Source: an uncultured Gammaproteobacteria bacterium
GTDB lineage: Bacteria > Pseudomonadota > Gammaproteobacteria > Eutrophobiales > Eutrophobiaceae
NCBI GenBank assembly: GCA_951812995.1
Contig: CATOTD010000006.1
Span: forward strand, 62,001-126,000
Length of the DNA stretch: 64,000 nt
Direction: 5' to 3'
In this document: piece by piece, positions 21,928 to 30,497 of the stretch
How the letters are laid out: each line of letters opens with the position of its first letter
Numbering within the stretch: the first letter of the stretch is position 1
Made by a program: the position numbers and the translations under genes
The notes under the pieces: generated by a model
The model's database searches: none
What the model saw: only the letters and a program-made list of their open reading frames with translations
Told to the model about the DNA's origin: nothing

Positions 21928-23235
21928 AACTGGAGACCTCGAACAACGCTGATTCTGGATGGATTTTGACGCGAGCACCAGTCGTTGTCACCCGCATAGT
22001 GGGTGTGAAGGTCAAGATCGGTGGTATTTGAGGCTGTGTTGCGCTGTTTGGGTCTGCCAGGGCGGGTATTTCCGGAATTTGGGCGGAGTCAGGCTGTGGC
22101 CTGTCGTCGCTCGTGGAAGATGAGACGGCGGAAGTTGTAGCTCAGGTTGGCCATGGTCATGCGGGCCTTCGCACGGGTTTGGCCGATTGAGCGGATGGTC
22201 AGAGCCATGGGCCCTTTCTCGTAGCCGAACACAGGCGCGGATGGCGGAGCGTGTCGCGTTGCCCTGGCGAATATGCCTGGCCATGGGTTTGCCGCGTGGC
22301 TTCTTGCGATGGATATGTGAGCGGTACCCTTGCGCCTTCAGCCAAGCCTCATTCCTGGCCGAGCGGTACCCGGTATCAGCCCAAACCGCCTTCGAGCTGT
22401 TTGTCTCGTCCAGAACCGAGGAGCGTTCATGCCCGTCGTAGCGAGCCGCATTCGTGCCAGTCTCACCCCGGATGAAGCGCCATTTGCGGTCAATGGACAC
22501 GTGGTTCTTGTACCCAAAGTGCGGAACCGAAATATCGACAAGGCCAGTATCCTCCTCACCCTCCTTGGTCGTCTTGGCCTTTGAATACTTGACCGTCCAA
22601 CGCGCATCGGTGTCTTTCTGCGCTGCCTTGGACAGATCATCGGGCCAGATGTCAGACGCGGCCTCACATGCCTTGGCGCGCGCTTTCTCTTCTTTCGTCA
22701 TCCGCTGGCGCGGGGCAAAGACCAACGTGGCATCCACAATCTGACCGCCGGTGGGTTTGTATCCCCGCGCGCACAGCTGAGCTTCAAACGCGGCAAAAAG
22801 GCCCTTGAAGACACCCGCCTGGGTCAGCTTCTCTCTGAAAAGCCAGATCGTTTTCTGATCAGGTGTCGGCTCCCCGATTTGAAATCCCAGGAAACGCAAC
22901 CAACTGAAACGGTCACGAATGAGAAACTCCATCCGCTCATCGCTCAGATTGTGCATCGAGGCTAACACCAGCACCTTGAACATCACAACTGGGTCATAAG
23001 GAGGGCGACCACCTTTGGGACGTTCCCCATAGCCAAGCGCTTCAACAAGAACTGGGCGAAACACTTCGAAATCAACGTGCCGCTCCAAAACCTCAAGCGG
23101 ATCTCCCATCGCCGAAAGCCGCGCCAAATGATCCGTCAAATCAAACAATCCAGGTGCGTGCATAAACAAAATCCTCCCACATCAAGTGAATCAGATCGTA
23201 CCACAAAATGCACGGTTTTTAGAGGCTTCCAACTT
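21928..23235 (-). mobile_element. IS5-family insertion sequence, copy 1
   Basis: About 1308 bp, nearly identical to copy 2 at 35750-37059; the two copies define the ends. Outer ends are AACTGGAGACCTCG at 21928 and, on the other strand, AAGTTGGAAGCCTC at 23235. These form a degenerate inverted repeat, roughly 9 of 13 matching. No convincing target duplication was found. The element is much more GC-rich than the core genome, suggesting recent arrival from a GC-rich donor. It splits small accessory genes. Confidence 0.85.
22089..23163 (-). pseudogene. IS5-family transposase with deletion removing the catalytic Glu
   Basis: The ATG at 23163 follows GGGAGG and starts MHAPGLFDLTDHLARLSAMG. IS5-type features are GGRPPYDPVVMFKVLVLAS, the first acid in IVDATLVFAPRQ and the second in VWADTGYRSARN. 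After GNATRSAIRA the frame changes. The next bases read in another frame as VFGYEKGPMALTIRSIG, then AKARMTMANLSYNFRRLIF to a TGA at 22089, the expected IS5 ending. The missing piece, inferred as 11 bases, covers the expected PVEH segment with the third catalytic acid of the Y-(2)-R-(3)-E-(6)-K signature. The product should be catalytically dead. Confidence 0.8.
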
Positions 23236-23364
23236 AACATTGACCTCCGCTTTTTGCAGGTCGGTCATATTGGTAATGAGTTCGCTATAAGCCTTTTTTA
23301 TCTTCTTAAGCCGCCCATCTATGGCATTTTGCAGGTAACCGCCTAAAGACATATCTGTACTCAT
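23191..23364 (-). pseudogene. Small ORF truncated by the IS5 insertion
   Basis: Begins with ATG at 23364 behind a strong AGGAG and codes about 43 residues (opening MSTDMSLGGYLQNAIDGR, then a lysine-rich helical stretch) before running into the IS5 end. The reading then continues through 14 IS-derived codons to TGA at 23191. Helical, charged composition resembles the coiled-coil ORF on the other side of the IS, so both may come from one gene or one small operon. Function unknown. Confidence 0.5.
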
Positions 23365-23398
23365 CTCTTATCTCCTCTAATTAAAGTTTGTAATAAAA

Positions 23399-25066
23399 TT
23401 ATCCATCGGTGCAATCGCGGTCGGTAATGTCGCAGTTATTACCGCCGCCACCGTCTGCCTTATTGCACTCATTAACAGCCCGTTGCTCGGCCTCGGCCAA
23501 AGTCGCGTGCCCCGCACCCCAGCCGCCGGCACCGCCGCTGGACTTGGCAAGGGCCACACAGCCTTGGCCGCGAAAGCGATGCACGACAGCGCAACCACCA
23601 TTGTCATAGTCATATTGCTCGCATATCTCAATAGCCGCTTTATCGGCGGCGACCGCTGACGCATGACCGATGGCATACCCGATAGCCCAACCGCCACGGG
23701 TAGATTGGGCGATGGTATCGGCAACGGACGAATAAGAGGGACTGGTGCTTGCGCTATTATTAGTCCTATTAGTCTTGGAGCGTTGCGCACCCTCGCCGCA
23801 AGTGAAATTATAGGAAAACTCCGCCGTGCCCTCGCTTGGGCAGATGCCGCAACAGTCTTCGCAACCTTTATCGCCCTCGATGCCAACCCCCCAATGGCGG
23901 TTGCCATCGTTGGGTTTGGGGGTGCCGCCAAAACACCAGGATTTTACGATTTTGTTGGTTTGTTCTACCTTGCAATTGCGGGTTACGGTGGCGGTGCCGC
24001 CTTCGGGCAGGGTAAAGACCTTGTCACCAGAGGGCAAAATACCAATATATTGGCCTTGCGGCTGGGCGTTCGCATAGCCGAAGAGGCGATATTGTATCCC
24101 GCGACCTTCGGCGCAGGCATCGGTGATGGTCATTTCCATAATCCCTATCCCATCGCCGGTGTCTTGGCCAGTGTTTTGGCCCGTGTTTTGGGTTTGCGCG
24201 ACTGTCTCGCCGCCGCCTTCGAGTTCGGTACGGATTTGCGCAATCTCGGCCAGGATGCGTTCTCTATCGGCGGCACTGATACCATTTCTCAACATCCGTA
24301 TACTTTCTTCAGAGGCCGCCATATCAAAGGAACTCCCATCCGCCATTCGTTGCGCATAATCACGATTATACTCCGCCCGGTGCAAGGGAGTTCTTCCATG
24401 CTTATCTTGGATATTGACATCAGCACCGGCGGCAAGCAGTACCTTAATTGACTCAGGTTTAAAAAACCACCCGTCCGCCGCATAGTACAAGGGGGTCATA
24501 CCGTCCTCATCTTGGATATTGACATCGGCACCGGCTGCAAGCAGTAGCTTAACGCCTTCAATATTAGAATCCGGCATATCACCCCATCCAAGAAAATTCG
24601 TATTCGCCATCCGGTGCAAGGGGGTGTTTATGTAGCGCTCATCCAAGACATTGACATCAGCACCCGCGACAATAAGTGCCTTAATCACGTCAGGATTAGT
24701 GTTACCCGCCGCCCGGTGCAAGGGGGTGTCGCCATTCTCATCGCGGGCCATGACATCGGCACCCGCGTCTACAAGTGCCGTAATCACCTCAGGATTAGTG
24801 TTATACCACGCCGCCCAGTGCAAGGGGGTGTACTGCCGCCCATCTCTTTCGGCATTATATTGAGCGACCGCATCGGCGAGTCTTTGCAACGTGGTCGGCG
24901 TGGTTTGTTTGGCAATCTCGGCTAATTCATCCCAGTCAACCGCCCATGCCGTAGGGGTGCCGAGGGCCAGCATAATGACCAGGGCCAGCGTGCGTAACAG
25001 CTTATGGATTGGCTTATGGATCAGGTTATGGAGATGGCCGTGGATTAGGTGTTGTGGCCGCTTCAT
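23399..25066 (-). CDS. Secreted ankyrin-repeat protein with Cys-rich DUF4189-like C-terminus
   Basis: 555 residues. A long basic, His-rich N-region then hydrophobic LALVIMLALGTPTAWA form a signal peptide, so the product is exported. Residues about 75-260 contain ankyrin repeats (TPLHWAAWYNTNPEVITALV, GADVMARDENGDTPLHRAA and three further units with inserts). The C-terminal third has many cysteines; its last 110 residues, with AIGYAIGHASAVAADKAAIE, resemble the DUF4189 arrangement of Ala-rich helices and paired cysteines. Start at 25066 follows AGAGG. GC content is well above the core genome, suggesting transfer. Secreted ankyrin proteins are often host- or toxin-related, but nothing here proves it. 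Confidence 0.7.
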   Translation of the reverse strand: MKRPQHLIHGHLHNLIHKPIHKLLRTLALVIMLALGTPTAWAVDWDELAEIAKQTTPTTLQRLADAVAQYNAERDGRQYTPLHWAAWYNTNPEVITALVDAGADVMARDENGDTPLHRAAGNTNPDVIKALIVAGADVNVLDERYINTPLHRMANTNFLGWGDMPDSNIEGVKLLLAAGADVNIQDEDGMTPLYYAADGWFFKPESIKVLLAAGADVNIQDKHGRTPLHRAEYNRDYAQRMADGSSFDMAASEESIRMLRNGISAADRERILAEIAQIRTELEGGGETVAQTQNTGQNTGQDTGDGIGIMEMTITDACAEGRGIQYRLFGYANAQPQGQYIGILPSGDKVFTLPEGGTATVTRNCKVEQTNKIVKSWCFGGTPKPNDGNRHWGVGIEGDKGCEDCCGICPSEGTAEFSYNFTCGEGAQRSKTNRTNNSASTSPSYSSVADTIAQSTRGGWAIGYAIGHASAVAADKAAIEICEQYDYDNGGCAVVHRFRGQGCVALAKSSGGAGGWGAGHATLAEAEQRAVNECNKADGGGGNNCDITDRDCTDG

Positions 25067-25560
25067 CAGATGCGACCTCTGGGTGATTGATTTACAAGGC
25101 CGTGTGGAAACGGCTGTAGGTTTGTCTTTAGAACATCCCGTCGCGAGAGACGGGCTGAAAGCCTTACTGGGCGCGGCTTTCGGGGGGGGTGAAAAACATT
25201 GCAGGCACGCTTTTTAGTAGGCGTTCTGGCAAGCGCATCATGGATTTAACGTGATGATTTTGGTGTTGCTGACCTTGATGTTGTTTATTTTGCCATTGCT
25301 TGTTTTGATTTGTGCAACCTAAACCCATGTCGTGCTCCCCTTTGCTTATTGTTATTCTGGTTAATGTTTGTTGTTATTTTTAATACTTTTAAATAATAAA
25401 CCACCGTATCAAAACAATGTCAAGTTTTTTATTCCATGTCAAAACCCCGCATCAAAACCCGCGTTAAACAATACCCAGCCTTGGGGTCAGACCCATGACT
25501 TGCGTGATTGTGATTGCCTGGATAGTTGTGTGGGTTATGGCCTGAGTGATGGCGTGAGTT
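25067..25560. other. Intergenic stretch without a supported gene
   Basis: About 500 bases. It contains a run of eight G at 25182-25189, a small GC hairpin near 25137-25155 (CCCGTC paired with GACGGG), an AT-rich part near 25360-25440 that could hold the promoter for the ankyrin gene, and TTGGGGTCAGACCC near 25482, a motif I associate with transposon ends. A short minus-strand frame from about 25328 is out of frame with the ankyrin gene. I support no gene here. Confidence 0.5.
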
Positions 25561-25674
25561 GAGTCGGGCCGGACTTGGTCAACCTTAGCCGATCTGGATC
25601 AGGTGTGGCGCGGGTCAAGTCAAGTCGAGTCGGGTCGGGCGTGGGTAAGTATCACTGTAGTGCAAAGGCCTCAA
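25561..25674 (+). repeat. G-rich MITE-like repeat, locus A
   Basis: Degenerate G-rich tandem sequence (units like AGTCGGGTCGGGCGTGGG) followed by the tail AAGTATCACTGTAGTGCAAA at 25647 and then GGCCTC. The same tail, with few changes, ends locus B (44947-44973) and locus C (62981-63008), all with the G-rich part on the left of the plus strand. No clear left end was found for this copy. Its tail touches a transposase fragment. Confidence 0.6.
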
Positions 25675-25760
25675 TGTGAAGGCCCCGCCTCTTGGCCCAC
25701 GCCTTCATGGCCTTGCTGACATACGCCAGACTATTGTCTACCCGAATCACCCCAGCACCA
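25651..25760 (-). pseudogene. Transposase fragment with rve-type integrase core
   Basis: The reverse strand reads IRVDNSLAYVSKAMKAWAKR and then RGLHIEAFALQ before a stop at about 25653. This matches the region around the second catalytic aspartate of IS3/IS481-type integrase cores (the usual form is DNGPEF followed by a helix with W). Nothing of the upstream or downstream transposase remains in frame. It ends inside the conserved tail of repeat locus A. Confidence 0.45.
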
Positions 25761-25840
25761 CTTAATAATCCGCTTCAGACTGCGCACAACCCGCCCGCTG
25801 GAAGACTAAAATCAAGCGTTATCCCTAAACATTGCGTTAT

Positions 25841-27328
25841 TCATTGTATGCCTGGCTTTCTGGTTTTTTGCATAACGGTTGATTCTTCAAGTAGATAATC
25901 TGATGCAACTTTTGAAAAACGTAAAAATATATCACCAATTTCCACAAGGTCGCCTTCATGTAACGCTACTTTTTTAATTTTTTTGTCATTAACATAAATG
26001 CCATTCATGGAATTCATATCAATGATGCTAAAGCTACCGTCCGCATTTCTGTGAATTTCCGCATGGTATCTGGAAAGTGATGCGTCATTCAGGGTGAGCT
26101 CATTGCCACTACTACGGCCAATTCGCCAAATTGTGCGTGTGATTGGATAACGTGTTTCACTACCATCAGCGCTAATCAAATAAGCGTAAGGTTTATAACC
26201 GCTATCAGTATTTTTGCCCGATTCAGAATGCCGATTCCACAATAGAAATAGCGTAATCAATATGAATATTATAATGATAATAAATGCGGCAGGCAGACCA
26301 TACCAAAGCCATAAATTAATGGGCAGGTCGTCATCTTGTTTTGTGATAATCTGGATTGGCGGATTATTATTTGCAGTGATTTGATCAGCAGGCTTCAATT
26401 CACCAATAATACGCTCGGGTTGGTGTTTTGCCGCCTTTATGCTAACGGGTACCTCGATATTTTGTGCATTGAAAACGAGCGTGATCCTATCAGGCACCTG
26501 ACTACTTTTTGCTAGTGGTGTTAAATCTATGGAAAATGATCCACCATTATCCATAGTTGCAAGCAACGATTTTAACGCAGCGGGGGTTAAATCATAACGC
26601 ATATCAGTTTCAATATAATAGCCGTCAGTCTCTTCACTTATTCTTCTTATGGTTTGTAATGCAACGGACAAAGGAATTGATCTTGGGTAACCGATGGCGT
26701 TAATGACCACACCATGTTTTCTCGCCGCCTTGACGACATCTGAATGAAAATAGGCTTTATCTTCAGCTTGGCCATCTGAAAACAAGATAATGAACTTTCT
26801 CTTTGCAGCAAATGATTTTAGATGATCAATTGCTTTAATAAGGTTGCGAAATAATTCAGTTGTTTTTCCAATCGCATCTAATGAGCTTACAGCCTCCAAC
26901 AGCAAATAATTTGATGTGCCAACCGGTAATATAAAATGTATATCCTTATCAAAAGATGCCAGTCCAATTTTATGGTGTGGCTTGGTATTGGCTAATATTT
27001 CTTTTAAGTGGACTCTATTTTTTTCGATAACATTTTGTCTTCCCGGATCACTGGTATCGACCATAAATAAAATTGCTGTTGTATTTCCAGCTTGAGGGAA
27101 TGGGGTCATGTTACTAATTTGAATTACCTCGTCCGTTGTTTTTAACGACACTTCTGATCCGACGGCAGGTGATCCAACGGCAGGTGTTGCGAGGCTTCGG
27201 TAACTACAATTTAGAATCTGTGCTGTCTGTTGACAGCGGACATCAAAATCATCGGTTAATATATTCCAAGCCGAAACAGGTACGCTAATGACCGACAATA
27301 TCAATAATAAAGTCGAATTGATATTCAC
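25841..27328 (-). CDS. Membrane protein with periplasmic vWA domain and cytoplasmic FHA domain
   Basis: 495 residues. Signal peptide 1-20 (cut after PVSA), vWA domain about 84-255, one membrane helix 341-364, and an FHA domain 401-471. The vWA metal site is partly kept: Asp91 and Ser93 of DTSDP, Thr156/157 and Asp185, but the third position of DxSxS is Pro. The FHA domain has the phosphothreonine-binding residues GRSSGN, SLSRYH and the NG pair in MNSMNGIYVN. Topology implies a vWA module sensing or binding outside and an FHA module reading a phosphoprotein inside. It is the last gene of the six-gene operon and starts 14 bases after its neighbour. No Ser/Thr kinase is present in the window. 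Confidence 0.85.
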   Translation of the reverse strand: MNINSTLLLILSVISVPVSAWNILTDDFDVRCQQTAQILNCSYRSLATPAVGSPAVGSEVSLKTTDEVIQISNMTPFPQAGNTTAILFMVDTSDPGRQNVIEKNRVHLKEILANTKPHHKIGLASFDKDIHFILPVGTSNYLLLEAVSSLDAIGKTTELFRNLIKAIDHLKSFAAKRKFIILFSDGQAEDKAYFHSDVVKAARKHGVVINAIGYPRSIPLSVALQTIRRISEETDGYYIETDMRYDLTPAALKSLLATMDNGGSFSIDLTPLAKSSQVPDRITLVFNAQNIEVPVSIKAAKHQPERIIGELKPADQITANNNPPIQIITKQDDDLPINLWLWYGLPAAFIIIIIFILITLFLLWNRHSESGKNTDSGYKPYAYLISADGSETRYPITRTIWRIGRSSGNELTLNDASLSRYHAEIHRNADGSFSIIDMNSMNGIYVNDKKIKKVALHEGDLVEIGDIFLRFSKVASDYLLEESTVMQKTRKPGIQ

Positions 27329-27342
27329 GTATTTGCTGCCAC

Positions 27343-27855
27343 CTATTTATCTGGAAACAGTGGATCAGGCATATCGTAAAATTCAATATGGATTGATTTT
27401 ACGCCACGTCTTTGTTCATTAACTTGCCGCATCGAGTCATCAGGTTCTTTAGACTCACCTAATTGCGCAATATCTTTATCCAGCTTTCCTTGAACATTAA
27501 TAACTTTTTCATGTAGCGCATTTGAATATTGCAATTTATATGCTCGCGGCTCTGAAACATTTGCCATGTTTTTAATCTCTGACAGCCAAAGATATATGGT
27601 GCCTGCTTTACCGGTTTCCTTGTTTGGTTGCTCGACATGCGTTGAGATCAAACGAAATTGTGCGGGTAGATTTTCAGTTGTAGCCCAACCTAGTAATGGT
27701 GGAAACGAATAATAGGTTATTACATAAAAGACAGATGTAATAATGATGGATGCGGCCTTGACTTGCCAAGACCAATTAGAATAAAGGTTTATGCTAAGTA
27801 AGAGTAAACCAATTAAAATATAGGCTGAAACAATGCCCGTTATGCCGAGTATCAC
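27343..27855 (-). CDS. Hypothetical two-TM protein of the vWA-FHA operon
   Basis: Not recognised. 170 residues with two N-terminal membrane helices (ITGIVSAYILIGLLLLSI, about 5-24, and AASIIITSVFYVITYYSF, about 34-52). A soluble C-terminal domain of about 115 residues follows, with strand-like segments (AGTIYLWLSEI, SIHIEFYDMPDPLF). It lies 26 bases downstream of the ExbD-like gene and 14 bases upstream of the vWA-FHA gene, so a structural partner of that complex is likely. If both helices span, the C-terminal domain is on the same side as the N-terminus. Confidence 0.6.
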   Translation of the reverse strand: MILGITGIVSAYILIGLLLLSINLYSNWSWQVKAASIIITSVFYVITYYSFPPLLGWATTENLPAQFRLISTHVEQPNKETGKAGTIYLWLSEIKNMANVSEPRAYKLQYSNALHEKVINVQGKLDKDIAQLGESKEPDDSMRQVNEQRRGVKSIHIEFYDMPDPLFPDK

Positions 27856-27881
27856 AGTGTGTTCTCCAGTGTTGTCATGTT

Positions 27882-28475
27882 TTAACCCGATTGAACAAGA
27901 GATTTTGGTAGAAAATTTATACCGAATATATTGCCATCACGATCGATCTTAAACCGCACAGCGGTTTTTTCATCGCCTTTCTTTTCGAGATTTACGGTGC
28001 CGTAGTAAATAACTTCAAGTTTTGGATTGACTTTTACCAATCTTACGTTTACATCAACTGGCTCACCCGTTTCAGACGCATAATAATGCAGGTTGACGAC
28101 ATATTCACCCTGCACAACACCCCGTAAAGTGACTACTTCCTGATTAAGCGGGTTTTGCAATTCTTTACCGTTCACGGTGATGGTGTCGTTTATCAGGCCG
28201 CGGTCGTCGCGATCAAGATGTAATAATCCGACTTCTGGTCCTCTAAACCAGAGAATTTCGCCTTCTGGATCCTCTACCCAGGTATCGATATCATCGGGGC
28301 TATCATCTTCCCAGGTTATCGTGATGATGTATTCTGCCTTAGGATCGATAATGCCTGATTTTGCCTCTGGATTCATAAACATGATGGCGACCAAAAACAA
28401 AAAGGTAAATCCCAGAAGTGCATTGAACAGCAAATCGGTAAACGGATCAGAGCGAATACGATCTTTCACGCTCAT
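27882..28475 (-). CDS. ExbD/TolR-like single-TM protein with DUF2135-like periplasmic domain
   Basis: 197 residues. A short cytoplasmic start (MSVKDRIRSDPF) leads into one membrane helix, about 14-34, with Asp14 at its entry, like the essential aspartate of ExbD, TolR and MotB. The periplasmic part is beta-rich. Its stretch DDIDTWVEDPEGEILWFR, then LHLDRDDRG and GEYVVNLHYYA, resembles the DUF2135/YfaP-type sandwich seen in vWA-associated proteins. No OmpA-type peptidoglycan domain is present. It lies seven bases after the MotA/ExbB-like gene, its expected stator partner. The assignment is by motif and context. Confidence 0.65.
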   Translation of the reverse strand: MSVKDRIRSDPFTDLLFNALLGFTFLFLVAIMFMNPEAKSGIIDPKAEYIITITWEDDSPDDIDTWVEDPEGEILWFRGPEVGLLHLDRDDRGLINDTITVNGKELQNPLNQEVVTLRGVVQGEYVVNLHYYASETGEPVDVNVRLVKVNPKLEVIYYGTVNLEKKGDEKTAVRFKIDRDGNIFGINFLPKSLVQSG

Positions 28476-28482
28476 CGTTTAT

Positions 28483-29241
28483 CTAATGCCCGGTGATTTT
28501 TGGTATGACATGCACTTGCGTCAGGTGACGAGTCAATTCAATCAGCTCATCGGCATGTCTATCCAACATATGGTATTGCATTGCAGATAAAATGCTACAG
28601 CTTAATCCGGTCAGTGTCGTATAGAGGGCCGTACCCATGCCATTACTCATGTGTTTCAAAATTTTCTGCATCCCGCTGACATCAAAATCTGTAATATTGG
28701 CAACGGATCCAAGCATGAAGATAAAACCGATAATTGTACCGAGCAAGCCTAGTTTTAACATCATGTCAGAGACAAACCAACCGATTTCCTGAGGGCCTTT
28801 GAGACGGGATTCATAAACATTAATCAAATCAGATGCAGAACCAAACTCTTCTGGATTATTTTTATTAGTATACCGGTAATGAAGATCTCTAATATATTCA
28901 GCCATAAAACAATCAGGCAACGTTATGTTTGAATTGATGGCGACTTTTTTATCATCAATGGCCAAATCAAGTTTTGCTTCGTTTTTAACAATGTTTTCGA
29001 CTTGCATCGACAAGTTTGTCTGCAAAGAAAGGATGTAGATTCGTCTAGCGCAATGTAGCGTGACCAGCAAATAAGCCAATGCTATTACCCAGCAAATTTT
29101 GCTTTGGTCTACGCTGAATAGTAAAGAAATAATACCTTCATTCCAGGAGACGATTAATGCGAATGCAATAAGACCTGTTAAAATCAGCCATCGAAGTAAG
29201 AGACTATGCTCTGGTTGTGCTTTCATATTGGCGGCTACCAT
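28483..29241 (-). CDS. MotA/TolQ/ExbB-family proton channel subunit
   Basis: 252 residues with four likely membrane helices: about 17-37, 50-66, and the family pair near 162-182 (LGLLGTIIGFIFMLGSVA) and 200-222 (GTALYTTLTGLSCSIL). The GTIIGF and TLTGL elements are the TolQ/ExbB core that lines the ion path. A cytoplasmic helical stretch lies between helices 2 and 3. The gene overlaps the DUF302 gene by one base and is followed at seven bases by the ExbD-like gene. A motor-like unit driven by proton flow is the likely role; what it drives is unknown. Confidence 0.8.
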   Translation of the reverse strand: MVAANMKAQPEHSLLLRWLILTGLIAFALIVSWNEGIISLLFSVDQSKICWVIALAYLLVTLHCARRIYILSLQTNLSMQVENIVKNEAKLDLAIDDKKVAINSNITLPDCFMAEYIRDLHYRYTNKNNPEEFGSASDLINVYESRLKGPQEIGWFVSDMMLKLGLLGTIIGFIFMLGSVANITDFDVSGMQKILKHMSNGMGTALYTTLTGLSCSILSAMQYHMLDRHADELIELTRHLTQVHVIPKITGH

Positions 29242-29780
29242 TATTGATCTGGCTCCAGGATAAACAGATCGTCTGAGGCCGCGTATTCTACCATCGTGCG
29301 TAATATTTTATTAATATTTTTGGCTATTTTGTCAATTTTCGAGTTATCTGTTTTTTCGGGTATCAAGCGCGTCCCGACCGTTATAAACCCGCCTGAATCA
29401 GTGATAGTGATCTTATAGGGACAATAGTTTATATAGCGCGGTTCAAGGGTTAACATTGCTTCTGCCAAGCTGAGATTGCAAAATAAAAAGATCTCATTTT
29501 GTGGGAAATTCTGATGCCCTCGCTCTTGAATAGCACTGCCTATATGCAGGCGATTTGTAATACGGAAATTATGTTCTGTAATGACGAAATCAGTATCTTC
29601 CACTACATCTTGAAACGATTTTGTTGTTGTTTTTTGATATATATCATCAGACCCGGTTGTACACCCATAAATGAATAACAATATACAAAGAGAAATAATT
29701 TGTAGTGTGTTTTTAGTCAATAGGAGGTAAGGAGACTGGCTATAAAAAACAGGCGAAGAAAATAGACGTTTAATTGACAC
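29241..29780 (-). CDS. DUF302-type putative lipoprotein
   Basis: 179 residues. A hydrophobic segment ending LLFIYGCTTG near residue 39 looks like a lipoprotein signal with the lipidated Cys, although the basic N-region is long. The rest matches the DUF302 pattern: a strand-helix part (IGSAIQERG) and the conserved block EIFLFCNLSLAEAMLTLEPR then PYKITITDSGG. DUF302 function is unknown. It begins seven bases after the L,D-transpeptidase gene and overlaps the channel gene by one base, so it belongs to the same transcript. Confidence 0.6.
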   Translation of the reverse strand: MSIKRLFSSPVFYSQSPYLLLTKNTLQIISLCILLFIYGCTTGSDDIYQKTTTKSFQDVVEDTDFVITEHNFRITNRLHIGSAIQERGHQNFPQNEIFLFCNLSLAEAMLTLEPRYINYCPYKITITDSGGFITVGTRLIPEKTDNSKIDKIAKNINKILRTMVEYAASDDLFILEPDQ

Positions 29781-29787
29781 AATCAGT

Positions 29788-30345
29788 TTATTCTTTAATG
29801 ACGACTGGCGTACCGATGGTCACAAAATTTCTGAGATCATCGATCCCCTCATTGGTTAACGCAATACAGCCATCAGTCCAATTAAAACGATCATGAATAG
29901 TCAATTTTTTATCACTTGTCGCACCAATACCGTGTATGCCAATAAAGCCACCAAGTTCAGTATCTTGTGGTGGGATTTCGCGTTTTTTGTATGCTAATGC
30001 GATGCGTTTGAAATTGTTGGCATTAATGATCTCGTTTTTATAACCATACCAGGCATCCAGCAAATTTGGATAATCCAGATGAATAAAAAAATGAAAGCGG
30101 TTGCTTTTCTTGAAGTTAACGACTCGATATGTACCTAGCGGCGTTTTGTTATCGCCGCGTAGACGTTTGGTACCCACACCGCCTTTGCCACTTGCAATAT
30201 GATATTTCTTAATCACCTGGCCAGCCTTCTCAACAATAAGCGCATTATTTTTCTTTGAAATCAACAGTCTATATTCATTGGCATGTACAAATGGCAGGGT
30301 AGCAAGTAACCATAATCCAAAGGTGAGAGTGATAAAATTACGCAT
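29788..30345 (-). CDS. L,D-transpeptidase (YkuD family), periplasmic
   Basis: I start it at the ATG at 30345 because a signal peptide follows directly (FITLTFGLWLLATLPFVHA); an upstream frame to 30429 adds no such signal. The mature protein has a YkuD domain with HGIGATSDKKLTIHDRFNWT and the catalytic Cys in DGCIALTNEGIDDL. Such enzymes cross-link peptidoglycan or attach lipoproteins to it. First gene of the six-gene operon, suggesting that the channel/vWA complex works at the cell wall. 185 residues. Confidence 0.85.
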   Translation of the reverse strand: MRNFITLTFGLWLLATLPFVHANEYRLLISKKNNALIVEKAGQVIKKYHIASGKGGVGTKRLRGDNKTPLGTYRVVNFKKSNRFHFFIHLDYPNLLDAWYGYKNEIINANNFKRIALAYKKREIPPQDTELGGFIGIHGIGATSDKKLTIHDRFNWTDGCIALTNEGIDDLRNFVTIGTPVVIKE

Positions 30346-30497
30346 GATTTCTGATTTATTATTAGCTATTATTTCCCGTAGGCGTAAAGTCATAATTGCA
30401 AAATTTATAGGATACAATGGCACGTTCAAGTATAGTATTATCCTGATAATGATACCAAATGCTTACGTTAATCACTTAGCGACATTAAGACTATAGT

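Noticed and set aside
21928..23235. CTAG target duplication for IS5 copy 1
   Set aside because: CTAG occurs only on one side (21921-21924) and not at the other end, and copy 2 has no match.
23663..24451. 262-codon plus-strand ORF opposite the ankyrin gene
   Set aside because: It is a shadow frame in GC-rich coding sequence; the minus strand shows signal peptide, ankyrin repeats and a ribosome site.
25841..30345. Zorya anti-phage system
   Set aside because: The channel pair recalls ZorA/ZorB, but the ExbD-like protein has no OmpA-type peptidoglycan domain and there is no ZorC, ZorD or ZorE-like nuclease or helicase nearby.
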